From Algoriphagus aquimarinus (lineage in GTDB: Bacteria; Bacteroidota; Bacteroidia; Cytophagales; Cyclobacteriaceae), in the NCBI RefSeq assembly GCF_900112005.1, contig NZ_FOKK01000009.1, positions 104,456 through 168,455 on the forward strand: a stretch of 64,000 bases of DNA, read 5' to 3'. Under the pieces are notes generated by a model. That model was not told the DNA's origin and did not search any database. It saw nothing but the letters and a program-made list of their open reading frames with translations. Below, piece after piece: positions 36,690 to 45,279 of this stretch (positions are counted from its first letter, which is position 1; every line of letters starts with the position of its first letter). The position numbers were made by a program, and so were the translations under genes.

Positions 36690-36703
36690 ATTCAAACTTA
36701 AAA
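36686..36703 (-). repeat. 18-bp direct repeat, proximal copy at the kinase start
   Basis: TTTTAAGTTTGAATATGA on the minus strand, identical to 36793-36810. It includes TAAGTTTG, a TAnnTTTG match, and runs into the start codon. Confidence 0.7.
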
Positions 36704-36792
36704 TTTTTCAATTTTTATTTAATGATCTAATGGAAATTGATATCATTTCGCCCACAAATTATGATTCTTTAGTAAGAAATAAAAAGAGTAGA

Positions 36793-36810
36793 TCATATTC
36801 AAACTTAAAA
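36793..36810 (-). repeat. 18-bp direct repeat, distal copy
   Basis: Exact copy of 36686-36703, 107 bases further upstream of the kinase gene and likewise containing TAAGTTTG. No -33 TTG is found at normal spacing for either copy. Confidence 0.7.
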
Positions 36811-36970
36811 ATAAGTCTGCCAATGATACCTTTTTGATAAGACTTAAACCAACATACCGATTAACGTTCTTCGAATAAAAGAATACGCTTTTTAGTCAAT
36901 TTTTACCTAAATATTTAATATGATTTAAGTTTAAAGAATTCTTCTCAGCAGCATTCTTTTCTAGTAGATC

Positions 36971-37020
36971 AAAAAAAATAAGGTTCACTCAATGATGAAT
37001 TTATCTTTAAGTGAACCTTA
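36971..37020 (-). terminator. Terminator after galE
   Basis: Stem TAAGGTTCACT with its exact complement around a 20-base loop, followed on the minus strand by eight T. It starts 41 bases past the galE stop. Confidence 0.85.
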
Positions 37021-37061
37021 TAACTAAGACATGAGATCAATTGTTCATTGATAATACTAGC

Positions 37062-38069
37062 TTACAATGTTTTTTGCCAGTTCCAACTATCTCTCAGTGA
37101 GTCTTCTAATGAATAACTAGGTTGCCAATTTAGTACGGAGTTAATTTTAGCTGTATCAGCCCAGATTTTCACAATGTCACCAGGCCTTCTTGCTCCGATT
37201 TTAAAATTCACTTTTACACGATTAACTTTTTCAAAAGTCCTTATAACTTCCAATACAGTGTTTCCATTTCCAGTTCCTACATTAAACACATCGTAGAAAT
37301 CATCTTTCTGCTCTCCTAAATACGCCAAAGCTTTCACATGAGCATCTGCCAAATCCATCACATGGATGAAGTCACGAACACATGAGCCATCCATAGTATC
37401 ATAATCGTCACCGAATACCGTCAGTTTCTCACGGATACCAGCGGCAGTTTGCGTCACAAAAGGAACCAAATTAGCTGGAGTGCCAATAGGCAACTCTCCT
37501 ATTTTCGCAGATGGATGTGCTCCTACTGGATTGAAGTATCGCAAGGAAATCACTCGGATTCCAGCTTGACTCTTTACAAAATCCATCAAAATATCCTCGC
37601 AGATTTTCTTCGTATTGCCATAAGGGCTTTCAGCGTCTTGTCTAGGTGTCTCTTCTGTAACCGGCAATATCTCCGGCTGACCATAGACTGTACATGAAGA
37701 AGAAAAAACCAGGTCTTTGATTTGCTTAGCACGCATAAAATCAAGAATTGTCAATAAAGAACCCAAGTTGTTCTGGTAGTATTTCAAGGGTTGCACGGTA
37801 CTTTCTCCCACCGCCTTGAAAGCTGCGAAATGAATGACACCAGAGATATCATGTTTATCAGCGATTTGATCCAAAAGATTACGATCGCTGCAATCGCCCT
37901 TATAAAAAGTAAGCCTTTTGCCTAGAATCTCTTCTAATCTATCCAGTACTTTTTCGTCAGAATTAGAGAGATCGTCAATGATAATTGGGTTGAAACCCGC
38001 TTCAACTAGTTGAACTGCAGTGTGAGAACCTATATATCCGGCTCCGCCAGTGATTAAAATGTTTTTCAT
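37062..38069 (-). CDS. galE: UDP-glucose 4-epimerase
   Basis: An extended short-chain dehydrogenase that interconverts UDP-glucose and UDP-galactose with tightly bound NAD. The 335-residue protein begins with the Rossmann motif ITGGAGYIGSHTA, has VIHFAAFKAVGES, the catalytic SSSCTVYG serine region, Y150-x3-K154 (YGNTK) and GSCVRDFIHVMDLADAH. These are standard GalE marks, although UDP-GlcNAc epimerase activity cannot be excluded. It stands alone with its own promoter element and terminator. It may supply galactose-type sugars for the polysaccharide locus 10 kb to the right. Confidence 0.93.
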   Translation of the reverse strand: MKNILITGGAGYIGSHTAVQLVEAGFNPIIIDDLSNSDEKVLDRLEEILGKRLTFYKGDCSDRNLLDQIADKHDISGVIHFAAFKAVGESTVQPLKYYQNNLGSLLTILDFMRAKQIKDLVFSSSCTVYGQPEILPVTEETPRQDAESPYGNTKKICEDILMDFVKSQAGIRVISLRYFNPVGAHPSAKIGELPIGTPANLVPFVTQTAAGIREKLTVFGDDYDTMDGSCVRDFIHVMDLADAHVKALAYLGEQKDDFYDVFNVGTGNGNTVLEVIRTFEKVNRVKVNFKIGARRPGDIVKIWADTAKINSVLNWQPSYSLEDSLRDSWNWQKTL

Positions 38070-38091
38070 CTATTGTAAAAGTTTGCTAAGA

Positions 38092-38099
38092 CAAAACTA
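38092..38099 (-). promoter_or_regulatory. -7 promoter element for galE
   Basis: TAGTTTTG on the minus strand fits TAnnTTTG, 22 bases before the galE ATG. Confidence 0.5.
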
Positions 38100-38229
38100 T
38101 CCAATTGGATGGATAATAGAATTGTTTTGTAATAAGAGTTAGTGAAAAATTGAAGACTTGGTAAACTTTGAAAACACCTATTGACAATCGCCTTAGAAAA
38201 TCATTAAGTCAACGAAGTGTTTCATTGGG

Positions 38230-41200
38230 TTACATTATTAACGTAAAACTTCCCCGCTTTTGTACCGTCTGAACCTCATCATCAAGAGGAAAACTATATT
38301 GCATCAAGAAAGTATAGCTTCCTGGCGTAGCATTTCTCCCATTAACTAAGCCATCCCATCCCTCAGAACCAGAATAGATTAGCTGTCCCCATCTATTATA
38401 AATCCAGAGATTGAAATTGATTTCACAATTGGAAACAGCCTGAAAAACGCCTCCATCCCTCTTTGGATAATAGCCAGAAGGCATTCGCACCTCTGGTGCC
38501 TCTTCGGTTACCAATCCAGTTCCTAAACTCACACAGCCAGATGCATCCAAAACAGATATAGTATATGCACCTTTTGACAATCCGGTAAGCGAACTCTGAG
38601 TAACATTCTGTTCTTCCCAATAATAGATAAAGGGAGTTTTGCCTCCTGCTGGAAATGCAAACAATTCACCATTACTGCCTCCAGGACATGCTGGCTTAGT
38701 CAGCCTTACATCTACTTTCAAGGCAGCTGGCGAAGAAATTTCAAAAGTTATTGGAACGGAACAACCTGCATTATCAAAAACCATAAGTTCGTAAGATCCT
38801 TGAGAAACATCCGTCAAACTCAACTGACCAGAAAAAACTTTCTCGCCATCCAGGTCTAATGTATATGGACCAGTTCCGCCCTTCACCGTCAAATTCAGAA
38901 CTCCATCCTTTTTACCATAGCAACTCACACCAGCTGTAGTGATTGAAGCAATCTCTAATACTTGCGGCTCGGTGATTTCTAGGTTTTCTATAATTCTCTC
39001 ACATCCAATATTATCAATTACGGTAACAGAATAGATCCCAATGGGTAGATTTCCTGCAGTTGCTGAATTCAATTCAGGGTCATGTGACCAGGTAAATACG
39101 TATGGTGAAACACCTCCTTCGATATCCAGGACTATTTGCCCGTTGGACTCACCAAAACATTTGACATTTTCGATAGTTCCTAATTCAACGACAAACTCTT
39201 CTGCCACAGAAACTTGCAATTCTTCAGAAGTTCCAGCACAGGATTGGTCGACAAGACTATATGTCATATAGCTAACTGTGCCAATTATTCCCGCTGTCTC
39301 CCAAATAACTTCAACCGTAGCTTGGTTTTCTCCAGAGATAATTTTCCCTCCGCTCACCATCCATTCGTAGCCGCGTCCTACCGAAGGATTCGGGGCAGCA
39401 TAAAAATGTGGAGCCAGAGGATCAAAGCAGATAGCTATATCCCCAATAGGGTAAGCAGCATCAAGCTTGGCATTGATTAGTATATCTAGAGAAATTGGAT
39501 CAACGAGGCAGCCGTTCTGACTTAAAGGTGTAGCAATTATTTTAGCATTTGCATTAGGCGGACCCCACTTAACCAAAACTGAATCACCATAATCTTGTAC
39601 GACAACGCCTCCCTCAACTTCAAAAGTTACAGACTTAATATGTTCTTTTCCTTCAATCTTATAAATCAGTTCTTCTACATCAGGGCAAACCGACTGCTCG
39701 CCTACTAGCGTTGCTTTAGATTCTAATACTTCTACGGTAAACGTTTCTTCTTCCTGTTGATCGCAGGTGTTTTGACTGATGGAAGCCGTAACAGAAACTT
39801 CATATTTACCTGGCTTAGCAAATGTATGAGTCACTTCTTGACCTTCTTGAACAGCAGAATCATCGCCAAAATCCCAAACGAAGTAGGTAAACTTTTCATT
39901 TTCTGAGGTGATAGACCAAGTTCCCTCTTCATTGAGGCAAGCTGTGAGATCTCCAACTACTTCAAAATCATAGTCAACCTTGACTTCAAAATTCAAGTTA
40001 TCCAAGGCTGCACCCACAGCGTATCCATAGGATTCCAAATACCCAAACCCATAAACGTATGCTATAAATCCTTCTGGGTTTGTCAACTGATGTACTCCTT
40101 GAAAAACACTTATTCTGGCAAAATAAAAGGAGGAATTGCCAGGAACCTGAGAAAAGGAAGCTCCTATATTTTTACCATCTAATACAGTATTTGACTGAGA
40201 ACCAGCGGGAACAATAATATTGACATAATTCACCTCTATGGACTGTAATGACAGAGCAGAAAACTTCACATCTTTCAGCAACTGTTCATTTGGACTGTAG
40301 GTAATCATAAATGGATCACCTTGTCCAAAATTAGGATCATTGGAATTATTGCATTCTTGACTTTTAGAAAATACAGTTACTGATGAAGGCTTTGAAGTTG
40401 TTATAGAGACTGTTTCATCTGCTTTTAGATCAATATTCAAAAAATCACCTGCATTGATAGAACCACGTTGGACTCCATTTACAACTACCTCAGTGTTCTC
40501 CTCTGCTGCCAAAACTTTGACTAATTCACCTGAGGATCTACCTTCCAAAGCCACATGGATAAAAGATTTCCCCCAAGTAGTGACGGGATAAGCTTGCTGA
40601 AAAAGGTTGTCATTTGCTGATCCACAGTTTCCTACCGAAGTCCATTTATTTCCTCCGAAGACAGCAATTTTTTTACAAGAATTCGCATCATCTCCGATTA
40701 CTCTCACTCTTGACCCTGTGAGATCATACTTTTCTTTTATCTGATAGCTTTGACCACGATCCAATTTAATGGTAATGGGTGGGGCACCATTACTTTTGGA
40801 TATTTCTACCTGCGTATCATTCTCCGTTGCGATCACCAGCAGACTGCTTTCATCATCTATATTTCCGTCGTATCCCACTGGATAGGTGAGCCTCTCATAA
40901 TGAGAAGTGACATAGTAGTCTTTCCCAAGTGTTCCTAAGGGCAGAACGACAGTCCCATCAGCACTTCTTACTCTTTCATTAAAAGCATAAACCGACAAAT
41001 CACCCGTGGAGCTGACATAAACTCCTTTTTTTTCAACCACTCCTGAGGACCTATGATGTAGCTCCACATCTCTTGAATCCACTACCAGATTATATCTCTC
41101 CCCTTTTTTTAACGACTGGCTAATCGACTGTCCAAGATATTCAATGGTAAAAGTAGCATCTTCAACAGCTGCTATTTCTAAAACGGCCCTGTCTGGTGCT

Positions 41201-41334
41201 CCTGGAAGAATTCTGTTATTGTCCATGTACCCCAACCAAAATTCCTTGCCAATAGTAGAGATTTGGCCATAGGTCGCCAATACAAAAAATTGCAGGCAAA
41301 ACACTAGTAAACCAACTCTGTAAAATCTTTTCAT
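38230..41334 (-). CDS. T9SS-secreted surface protein with IgGFc-binding-like, PKD and SprB-repeat domains
   Basis: A 1034-residue exported protein. Order: signal peptide (1-23); a large N-terminal region (about 90-440) of the IgGFc-binding type with LGTLGKDYYVTSHYE and IAVFGGNKWTSVG; a PKD domain (about 465-545: FVWDFGDDSAVQEG, THTFAKPGKYEVSV); a second Ig/PKD-like region; three SprB-type repeats (about 720-930, e.g. GGVSPYVFTW, GNLPIGIYSVTVIDNIGC); and a C-terminal type B T9SS sorting domain (about 945-1034: NLWIYNRWGQLIYSG, WDGLVNG, TPGSYTFLM). It should be exported by the type 9 system and held at or released from the surface. Roles in adhesion or gliding are inferred. Single gene. Confidence 0.88.
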   Translation of the reverse strand: MKRFYRVGLLVFCLQFFVLATYGQISTIGKEFWLGYMDNNRILPGAPDRAVLEIAAVEDATFTIEYLGQSISQSLKKGERYNLVVDSRDVELHHRSSGVVEKKGVYVSSTGDLSVYAFNERVRSADGTVVLPLGTLGKDYYVTSHYERLTYPVGYDGNIDDESSLLVIATENDTQVEISKSNGAPPITIKLDRGQSYQIKEKYDLTGSRVRVIGDDANSCKKIAVFGGNKWTSVGNCGSANDNLFQQAYPVTTWGKSFIHVALEGRSSGELVKVLAAEENTEVVVNGVQRGSINAGDFLNIDLKADETVSITTSKPSSVTVFSKSQECNNSNDPNFGQGDPFMITYSPNEQLLKDVKFSALSLQSIEVNYVNIIVPAGSQSNTVLDGKNIGASFSQVPGNSSFYFARISVFQGVHQLTNPEGFIAYVYGFGYLESYGYAVGAALDNLNFEVKVDYDFEVVGDLTACLNEEGTWSITSENEKFTYFVWDFGDDSAVQEGQEVTHTFAKPGKYEVSVTASISQNTCDQQEEETFTVEVLESKATLVGEQSVCPDVEELIYKIEGKEHIKSVTFEVEGGVVVQDYGDSVLVKWGPPNANAKIIATPLSQNGCLVDPISLDILINAKLDAAYPIGDIAICFDPLAPHFYAAPNPSVGRGYEWMVSGGKIISGENQATVEVIWETAGIIGTVSYMTYSLVDQSCAGTSEELQVSVAEEFVVELGTIENVKCFGESNGQIVLDIEGGVSPYVFTWSHDPELNSATAGNLPIGIYSVTVIDNIGCERIIENLEITEPQVLEIASITTAGVSCYGKKDGVLNLTVKGGTGPYTLDLDGEKVFSGQLSLTDVSQGSYELMVFDNAGCSVPITFEISSPAALKVDVRLTKPACPGGSNGELFAFPAGGKTPFIYYWEEQNVTQSSLTGLSKGAYTISVLDASGCVSLGTGLVTEEAPEVRMPSGYYPKRDGGVFQAVSNCEINFNLWIYNRWGQLIYSGSEGWDGLVNGRNATPGSYTFLMQYSFPLDDEVQTVQKRGSFTLIM

Positions 41335-41464
41335 GCAGGACTTTTATACTCAATAACATCTCAATATAGCTAACTGATAAAAATAAAACTCTCCATCCAG
41401 CACAAACAAAGATTCTCTCAGTCCAAAAGGTGGACAATCCCTAAGTCTTCACATATTTAATTCC

Positions 41465-41472
41465 TATCTTTG
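41465..41472 (+). promoter_or_regulatory. -7 promoter element for the ABC-F gene
   Basis: TATCTTTG, followed by C, fits TAnnTTTG; it lies 26 bases before the ABC-F ATG. Confidence 0.5.
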
Positions 41473-41498
41473 CGCCTCAAAAAAGAAGAAACACCTTT

Positions 41499-43118
41499 AT
41501 GATTTCAGTAGATAATCTATCCCTCAAGTTTGGTAAAAGAACCCTTTTCGACGAAGTATCTCTAAAGTTCAATCCTGGCAACTGCTATGGTGTGATCGGG
41601 GCTAATGGAGCTGGAAAGTCAACTTTTTTGAAAATACTTTCTGGTGAAATGGATAGTACAAGTGGTGGTATTAGCATCACTCCAGGTCAGCGTATGGCTG
41701 TTTTGAGTCAAAATCACTTCGGCTTTGATGAGATCGAAGTGCTAAAGACTGTCCTTATTGGACACAAGACACTTTATGCCATCATGGAAGAAAAGGACGC
41801 TATCTACATGAAGGAGGATTTCTCTGAAGAAGATGGCCTGCGTGCTTCCCAACTTGAAGCGGATTTTGCAGAGATGGATGGCTGGAATGCTGAATCTGAT
41901 GCTGCTGCCCTTCTGTCGGGTCTGGGAATCACCGAAGATCTGCATTACATGCAAATGAAAGATCTTGCGGGTAATCAGAAAGTCCGTGTTCTATTAGCAC
42001 AGGCACTTTTCGGAAATCCTGACATTTTGATCCTCGATGAGCCTACCAATGATTTGGATGCAGCTACAATCGAATGGTTAGAGAACTTCTTGCTTGATTT
42101 CAAAAACTTGGTAATCGTAGTATCTCACGATAGACACTTCCTTGATTCAGTTTCTACGCATATCGTGGATATTGACTTTGGTAAAATCAAAATATACTCT
42201 GGTAACTACACCTTCTGGTACGAATCTTCTCAGCTTGCATTGAAGCAGCGTTCGGATTCCAACAAGAAGGCTGAGGATAAGAAAAAGGAATTGCAGGCAT
42301 TTATCGATCGATTCTCTGCCAACGTTGCCAAGTCTAAGCAGGCTACAGCGCGTAAGAAAATGATCGAAAAGCTAAACATCGATGAGATTGAGCCTTCGAT
42401 GAGAAAATACCCAGGCATCATTTTCAAGCCAGAAAGAGAAGCCGGAGATCAGATTTTCATGACGGAGAACTTGGAATTGAAAGCTGATGGAGTGACTTAC
42501 TTCACTGACGTCAATTTGATGGTAGACAAAGGCGATAAAATTGCTTTTATCTCTAAGACCAAGCAGGCAGTGAATAAATTCTTCCAAACGATCATGGAGG
42601 AAATCCCTTCTTCCAAAGGAAGTATCAAATGGGGAGTTACGATCAACAAGGCATACTTGCCAAATGATAACTCTGAGTATTTCAAAACAGATATTTCTCT
42701 GATCGAATGGCTGAGACAATTCTCAGGAAATCAGGAAGAAGCGTACGTGAGAACTTTCTTAGGAAGAATGCTTTTCACAGGTGAAGAGTCCTTGAAAAAG
42801 TGTTCTGTACTTTCCGGAGGAGAAAAAGTTCGTTGTATGATCTCCAAGATGATGCTTCAGAATCCTAACCTTCTGGTAATGGACGAGCCAACAAATCACT
42901 TGGATCTGGAATCCATCACTGCTTTCAACAACGCCATTATAGAGTTCACCGGAACTGTATTGATGTCATCTTATGATCATGCGTTTGTTCAGTCTTCTGC
43001 AAATAGAATAGTAGAATTCACTCCAAGCGGAACGATCGATAGAAGAATGCCTTACGAGGCTTATCTTGAAAGTGAAGAAATCAAGGAATTGAGAGAGAAA
43101 ATGTACGCAAAGTCATAA
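41499..43118 (+). CDS. ABC-F family ATPase (YbiT-like)
   Basis: A 539-residue soluble protein with two ABC ATPase domains and no membrane segment, as in ribosome-associated ABC-F factors. Domain 1: Walker A GANGAGKST (about 34-42), Walker B ILILDEPTNDLD. The linker (about 250-300) is basic and helical. Domain 2 has a normal signature LSGGEKVRC and Walker B LLVMDEPTNHLDLES. Oddities: the first signature is LAGNQKVRV instead of LSGGQ, and the second P-loop is replaced by FISKTKQAVNKFF, lacking GxxGxGK(S/T). These resemble YbiT-type subfamily changes, but I cannot confirm it. Role in ribosome rescue is inferred from family. Confidence 0.9.
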   Translation: MISVDNLSLKFGKRTLFDEVSLKFNPGNCYGVIGANGAGKSTFLKILSGEMDSTSGGISITPGQRMAVLSQNHFGFDEIEVLKTVLIGHKTLYAIMEEKDAIYMKEDFSEEDGLRASQLEADFAEMDGWNAESDAAALLSGLGITEDLHYMQMKDLAGNQKVRVLLAQALFGNPDILILDEPTNDLDAATIEWLENFLLDFKNLVIVVSHDRHFLDSVSTHIVDIDFGKIKIYSGNYTFWYESSQLALKQRSDSNKKAEDKKKELQAFIDRFSANVAKSKQATARKKMIEKLNIDEIEPSMRKYPGIIFKPEREAGDQIFMTENLELKADGVTYFTDVNLMVDKGDKIAFISKTKQAVNKFFQTIMEEIPSSKGSIKWGVTINKAYLPNDNSEYFKTDISLIEWLRQFSGNQEEAYVRTFLGRMLFTGEESLKKCSVLSGGEKVRCMISKMMLQNPNLLVMDEPTNHLDLESITAFNNAIIEFTGTVLMSSYDHAFVQSSANRIVEFTPSGTIDRRMPYEAYLESEEIKELREKMYAKS

Positions 43119-43122
43119 GGCT

Positions 43123-43269
43123 AGCTCATTGCTACTCACTGCAATCATAATTTATTTGGCGATCCTAATCGCCGTCGGAGCTTTAGCTTCAAAATTCTTA
43201 AAGGGATCGAATAACTATGCTTTGGCAGGTCGTTCGCTCCCTTTGCTTTTACTTAACTTCAACTACTGA
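43123..43269 (+). pseudogene. Truncated N-terminus of a sodium:solute symporter
   Basis: The frame from 43123 (possible TTG start at 43129) encodes about 47 residues that read as the first part of a sodium:solute symporter (SSSF): one hydrophobic helix LLLTAIIIYLAILIAVGALA, the basic SKFLKGSNNYALAGRSLP that follows helix 1 in the family, then LLLLNFNY and stop. A complete transporter needs some 500 residues. Its TGA overlaps the ATG of rlmI (TGATG), so the rest of the gene seems to have been deleted up to the rlmI start. Functionality is very unlikely. Confidence 0.65.
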
Positions 43270-44450
43270 TGAACTATCCTAAAATTATCCTAAAACACGG
43301 AAAAGAGATTTCCTTGAAAAGACGCCATCACTGGGTGTTTTCTGGCGCTATTTTCCAAAAAGACGCCAATCTTGAAAATGGTCAATTGGTTACGGTTGTC
43401 TCTTCGAAAGATGAGTTTTTAGGGATAGGTCATTTTGCTGAAGGCTCAATTATGGTTCGAATTATTTCCTTCGAGGAGCGGGAAATAGATCAAGCTTTTT
43501 GGAATGAGAAAATCGCTTCAGCGCTTTCTTTACGAAAAAGCCTTGGACTTACTGAGAATGAGGAAACTAATGTATACAGATTGGTACATGGTGAAGGAGA
43601 TTTGCTTCCAGGATTAATCGTGGATTTTTATAATGGAACGGCAGTGATCCAAGCTCATCAGATTGGAATGCACGCTCATTTGAAGGAAATCGCTCAAGCC
43701 ATCAAGAATGCTTATGGAGATCAGATCTCAGGCGTGTACGACAAAAGTGCGGAGACCTTACCAAAGAATTTGGGTATCACATCCAACGAATGGGTTCTCG
43801 GCGAGCCAAAAACCGATTTGGTTCAGGAATACGGAGCTACTTATAAAATTGATTGGGAAAAGGGTCAGAAAACTGGATTCTTCATCGATCAGAGAGAGAA
43901 CCGAAAGCTTCTTACTGATTACTCTCATGGCAAAAAAGTTCTAAACACCTTCTGCTACTCTGGAGGTTTTTCAGTCTTGGCTTTGCAAGAGGGAGCAGCA
44001 GAAGTTCACTCTGTAGATATTTCATCTAAAGCCATAGAGCTTACAGAGGAGAATATTCAACTCAATCCTGAAATCAAAGGGAAGCATGAATCCAAAGTAG
44101 CTGATGTGGTTAAATACATCCGTGAAATTGGTGATGATTACGATGTGATCGTGCTAGATCCACCTGCTTTTGCAAAAAATCTAAAAGCGAGACATAATGC
44201 TGTTCAGGCTTATAAGCGTCTAAATGCTGAAGCACTGAAGAAGATCAAATCTGGCGGAATCCTTTTCACTTTCTCCTGTAGCCAGGTGGTGGACAAAGCA
44301 CTTTTCCGTAACACAGTTACGGCAGCAGCTCTAGAATGTGGTAGAAAGGTGAAAATCCTTCATCAAGTAACGCAGCCAGCTGATCATCCGATCAACATTT
44401 TTCATCCGGAAACTGAATACCTCAAAGGTTTGGTGCTCTTTGTTGAGTAA
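43269..44450 (+). CDS. rlmI: 23S rRNA (cytosine-C5)-methyltransferase, RlmI family
   Basis: A 393-residue SAM-dependent RNA methyltransferase. The N-terminal PUA domain (about 1-75: KRRHHWVFSGAI, SIMVRIISF) binds RNA. The catalytic domain has EKGQKTGFFIDQRENRKLL, motif I LNTFCYSGGFSVLALQEGA, acidic HSVDISSKAIEL, motif IV VLDPPAFAK and the catalytic-cysteine strand LFTFSCSQVV. These fit RlmI, which in E. coli methylates C1962 of 23S rRNA. It follows the symporter remnant by overlap and the ABC-F gene by 150 bases, so it may now be transcribed from the ABC-F promoter. Confidence 0.9.
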   Translation: MNYPKIILKHGKEISLKRRHHWVFSGAIFQKDANLENGQLVTVVSSKDEFLGIGHFAEGSIMVRIISFEEREIDQAFWNEKIASALSLRKSLGLTENEETNVYRLVHGEGDLLPGLIVDFYNGTAVIQAHQIGMHAHLKEIAQAIKNAYGDQISGVYDKSAETLPKNLGITSNEWVLGEPKTDLVQEYGATYKIDWEKGQKTGFFIDQRENRKLLTDYSHGKKVLNTFCYSGGFSVLALQEGAAEVHSVDISSKAIELTEENIQLNPEIKGKHESKVADVVKYIREIGDDYDVIVLDPPAFAKNLKARHNAVQAYKRLNAEALKKIKSGGILFTFSCSQVVDKALFRNTVTAAALECGRKVKILHQVTQPADHPINIFHPETEYLKGLVLFVE

Positions 44451-44516
44451 AATCAGAGTTTATACTTAAGAATTAAAGTCTTTTGACTTATTTTCGTTTA
44501 CTAATAAAAACACATC

Positions 44517-44951
44517 ATGTACACAGGAATTCAGCATCTTCATTCAGGAATCGCTTATCTGGCATTGCTTGCTTTGGTAGTGGTAATTATTTACATGCTA
44601 ATCGGGTCACTTTCAAATCGTGAATTCACGGAGAAAGATCGGAAAATCGCTTTGATCGCTTTTATCCTATCCCACATCCAGTTGTTAGTAGGTTTGATTC
44701 TATATTTCCTAAGTCCTCTAGGAATGGAGATGTTACAATCAGGTTCAGCAATGTCTGATCCAGCAGCCAGATTGATAGCTCTTGAGCATCCGTTGATGAA
44801 TATTATTGCAATTGTCTTAATTAGTATCGGTTATATCAGAGCAAAAAAACCAGGTGCATCTCGTGCTAGATTCAGAAGTATTTACATGATGTATGCCATA
44901 GGACTTGTTCTTATTCTAAGCAGAATCCCTTGGTCAGCTTGGTTGGCGTAA
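44517..44951 (+). CDS. Four-helix membrane protein (often labelled cytochrome b-like)
   Basis: A 144-residue integral membrane protein with about four transmembrane helices (roughly 10-32, 43-66, 88-108, 119-138). Histidines lie at helix ends: QHLHSG near the N-terminus, SHIQLLVG in helix 2 and LEHPLMN before helix 3, which is why homologues are sometimes called cytochrome b; haem binding is unproven. The family is conserved in Bacteroidota. It lies 66 bases after rlmI on the same strand. Confidence 0.7.
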   Translation: MYTGIQHLHSGIAYLALLALVVVIIYMLIGSLSNREFTEKDRKIALIAFILSHIQLLVGLILYFLSPLGMEMLQSGSAMSDPAARLIALEHPLMNIIAIVLISIGYIRAKKPGASRARFRSIYMMYAIGLVLILSRIPWSAWLA

Positions 44952-44995
44952 GCGTATAAGTCAATGATTTGAGTTTAAAAACTTCGATATTCAAC

Positions 44996-45028
44996 ATTCA
45001 TCATTCATCATTCACGATTCACGATTCA
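44996..45028. repeat. 7-nt tandem repeat
   Basis: Units ATTCATC, ATTCATC, ATTCACG, ATTCACG and a partial ATTCA: 4.7 copies in two variants. Confidence 0.85.
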
Positions 45029-45033
45029 ATATT

Positions 45034-45078
45034 AAACCAGAAAGAGGTAGCATCTGTCATGCTACCACTTTCTGGTTT
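45034..45078. terminator. Long hairpin, probable bidirectional terminator
   Basis: A 20-base arm beginning AAACCAGAAAG pairs with the arm ending CTTTCTGGTTT; 19 of 20 positions pair (one A/A mismatch) around a five-base loop, between convergent genes. Confidence 0.8.
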
Positions 45079-45100
45079 AATAGTAGATTGAAAGATCTAT

Positions 45101-45186
45101 CCCTTTCAGGGCTATAATAAATATTCGCTCTGATTAAACGATGGGCTATACCCATCGCTTGGATATTATGGCCTTTCAGGCCTGAT
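45101..45186. repeat. REP-like palindromic element
   Basis: A central hairpin CGATGGG-CTATA-CCCATCG is framed by GGGCTATAAT and ATTATGGCC segments that pair roughly, and by CCCTTTCAGGG and GGCCTTTCAGGCC at the ends. The whole unit can fold as one long imperfect hairpin. I recall similar text dispersed in Bacteroidota genomes. Confidence 0.6.
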
Positions 45187-45250
45187 TCAAATTACTGATA
45201 TTTCTTGGTCAATCTGGATTTGTAACTCCTGAGGATATTTGCATCGGTAA

Positions 45251-45270
45251 GGGCGAATGATGATTCGCCC
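45251..45270. repeat. Short perfect hairpin
   Basis: GGGCGAAT and ATTCGCCC around GATG, followed by CCTAC; GC-rich for this genome and of the dispersed-repeat style. Confidence 0.6.
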
Positions 45271-45279
45271 CTACAGACA

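Larger units (their letters stand above)
36690..37061. other. Intergenic region between galE and the histidine kinase
   Basis: About 370 bases: the duplicated 18-bp element upstream of the kinase, then AT-rich text with nothing recognisable, then the galE terminator at 36971-37020. Confidence 0.6.
44952..45279. other. Composite non-coding spacer
   Basis: A 328-base region between convergent genes containing, in order, a 7-nt tandem repeat, a long bidirectional terminator, a REP-like hairpin element and a short perfect hairpin, each listed separately. No gene. Confidence 0.7.

Noticed and set aside
44996-45028. Possible CRISPR-like array
   Set aside because: The units are 7 nt, directly adjacent and without spacers; it is a simple tandem repeat.
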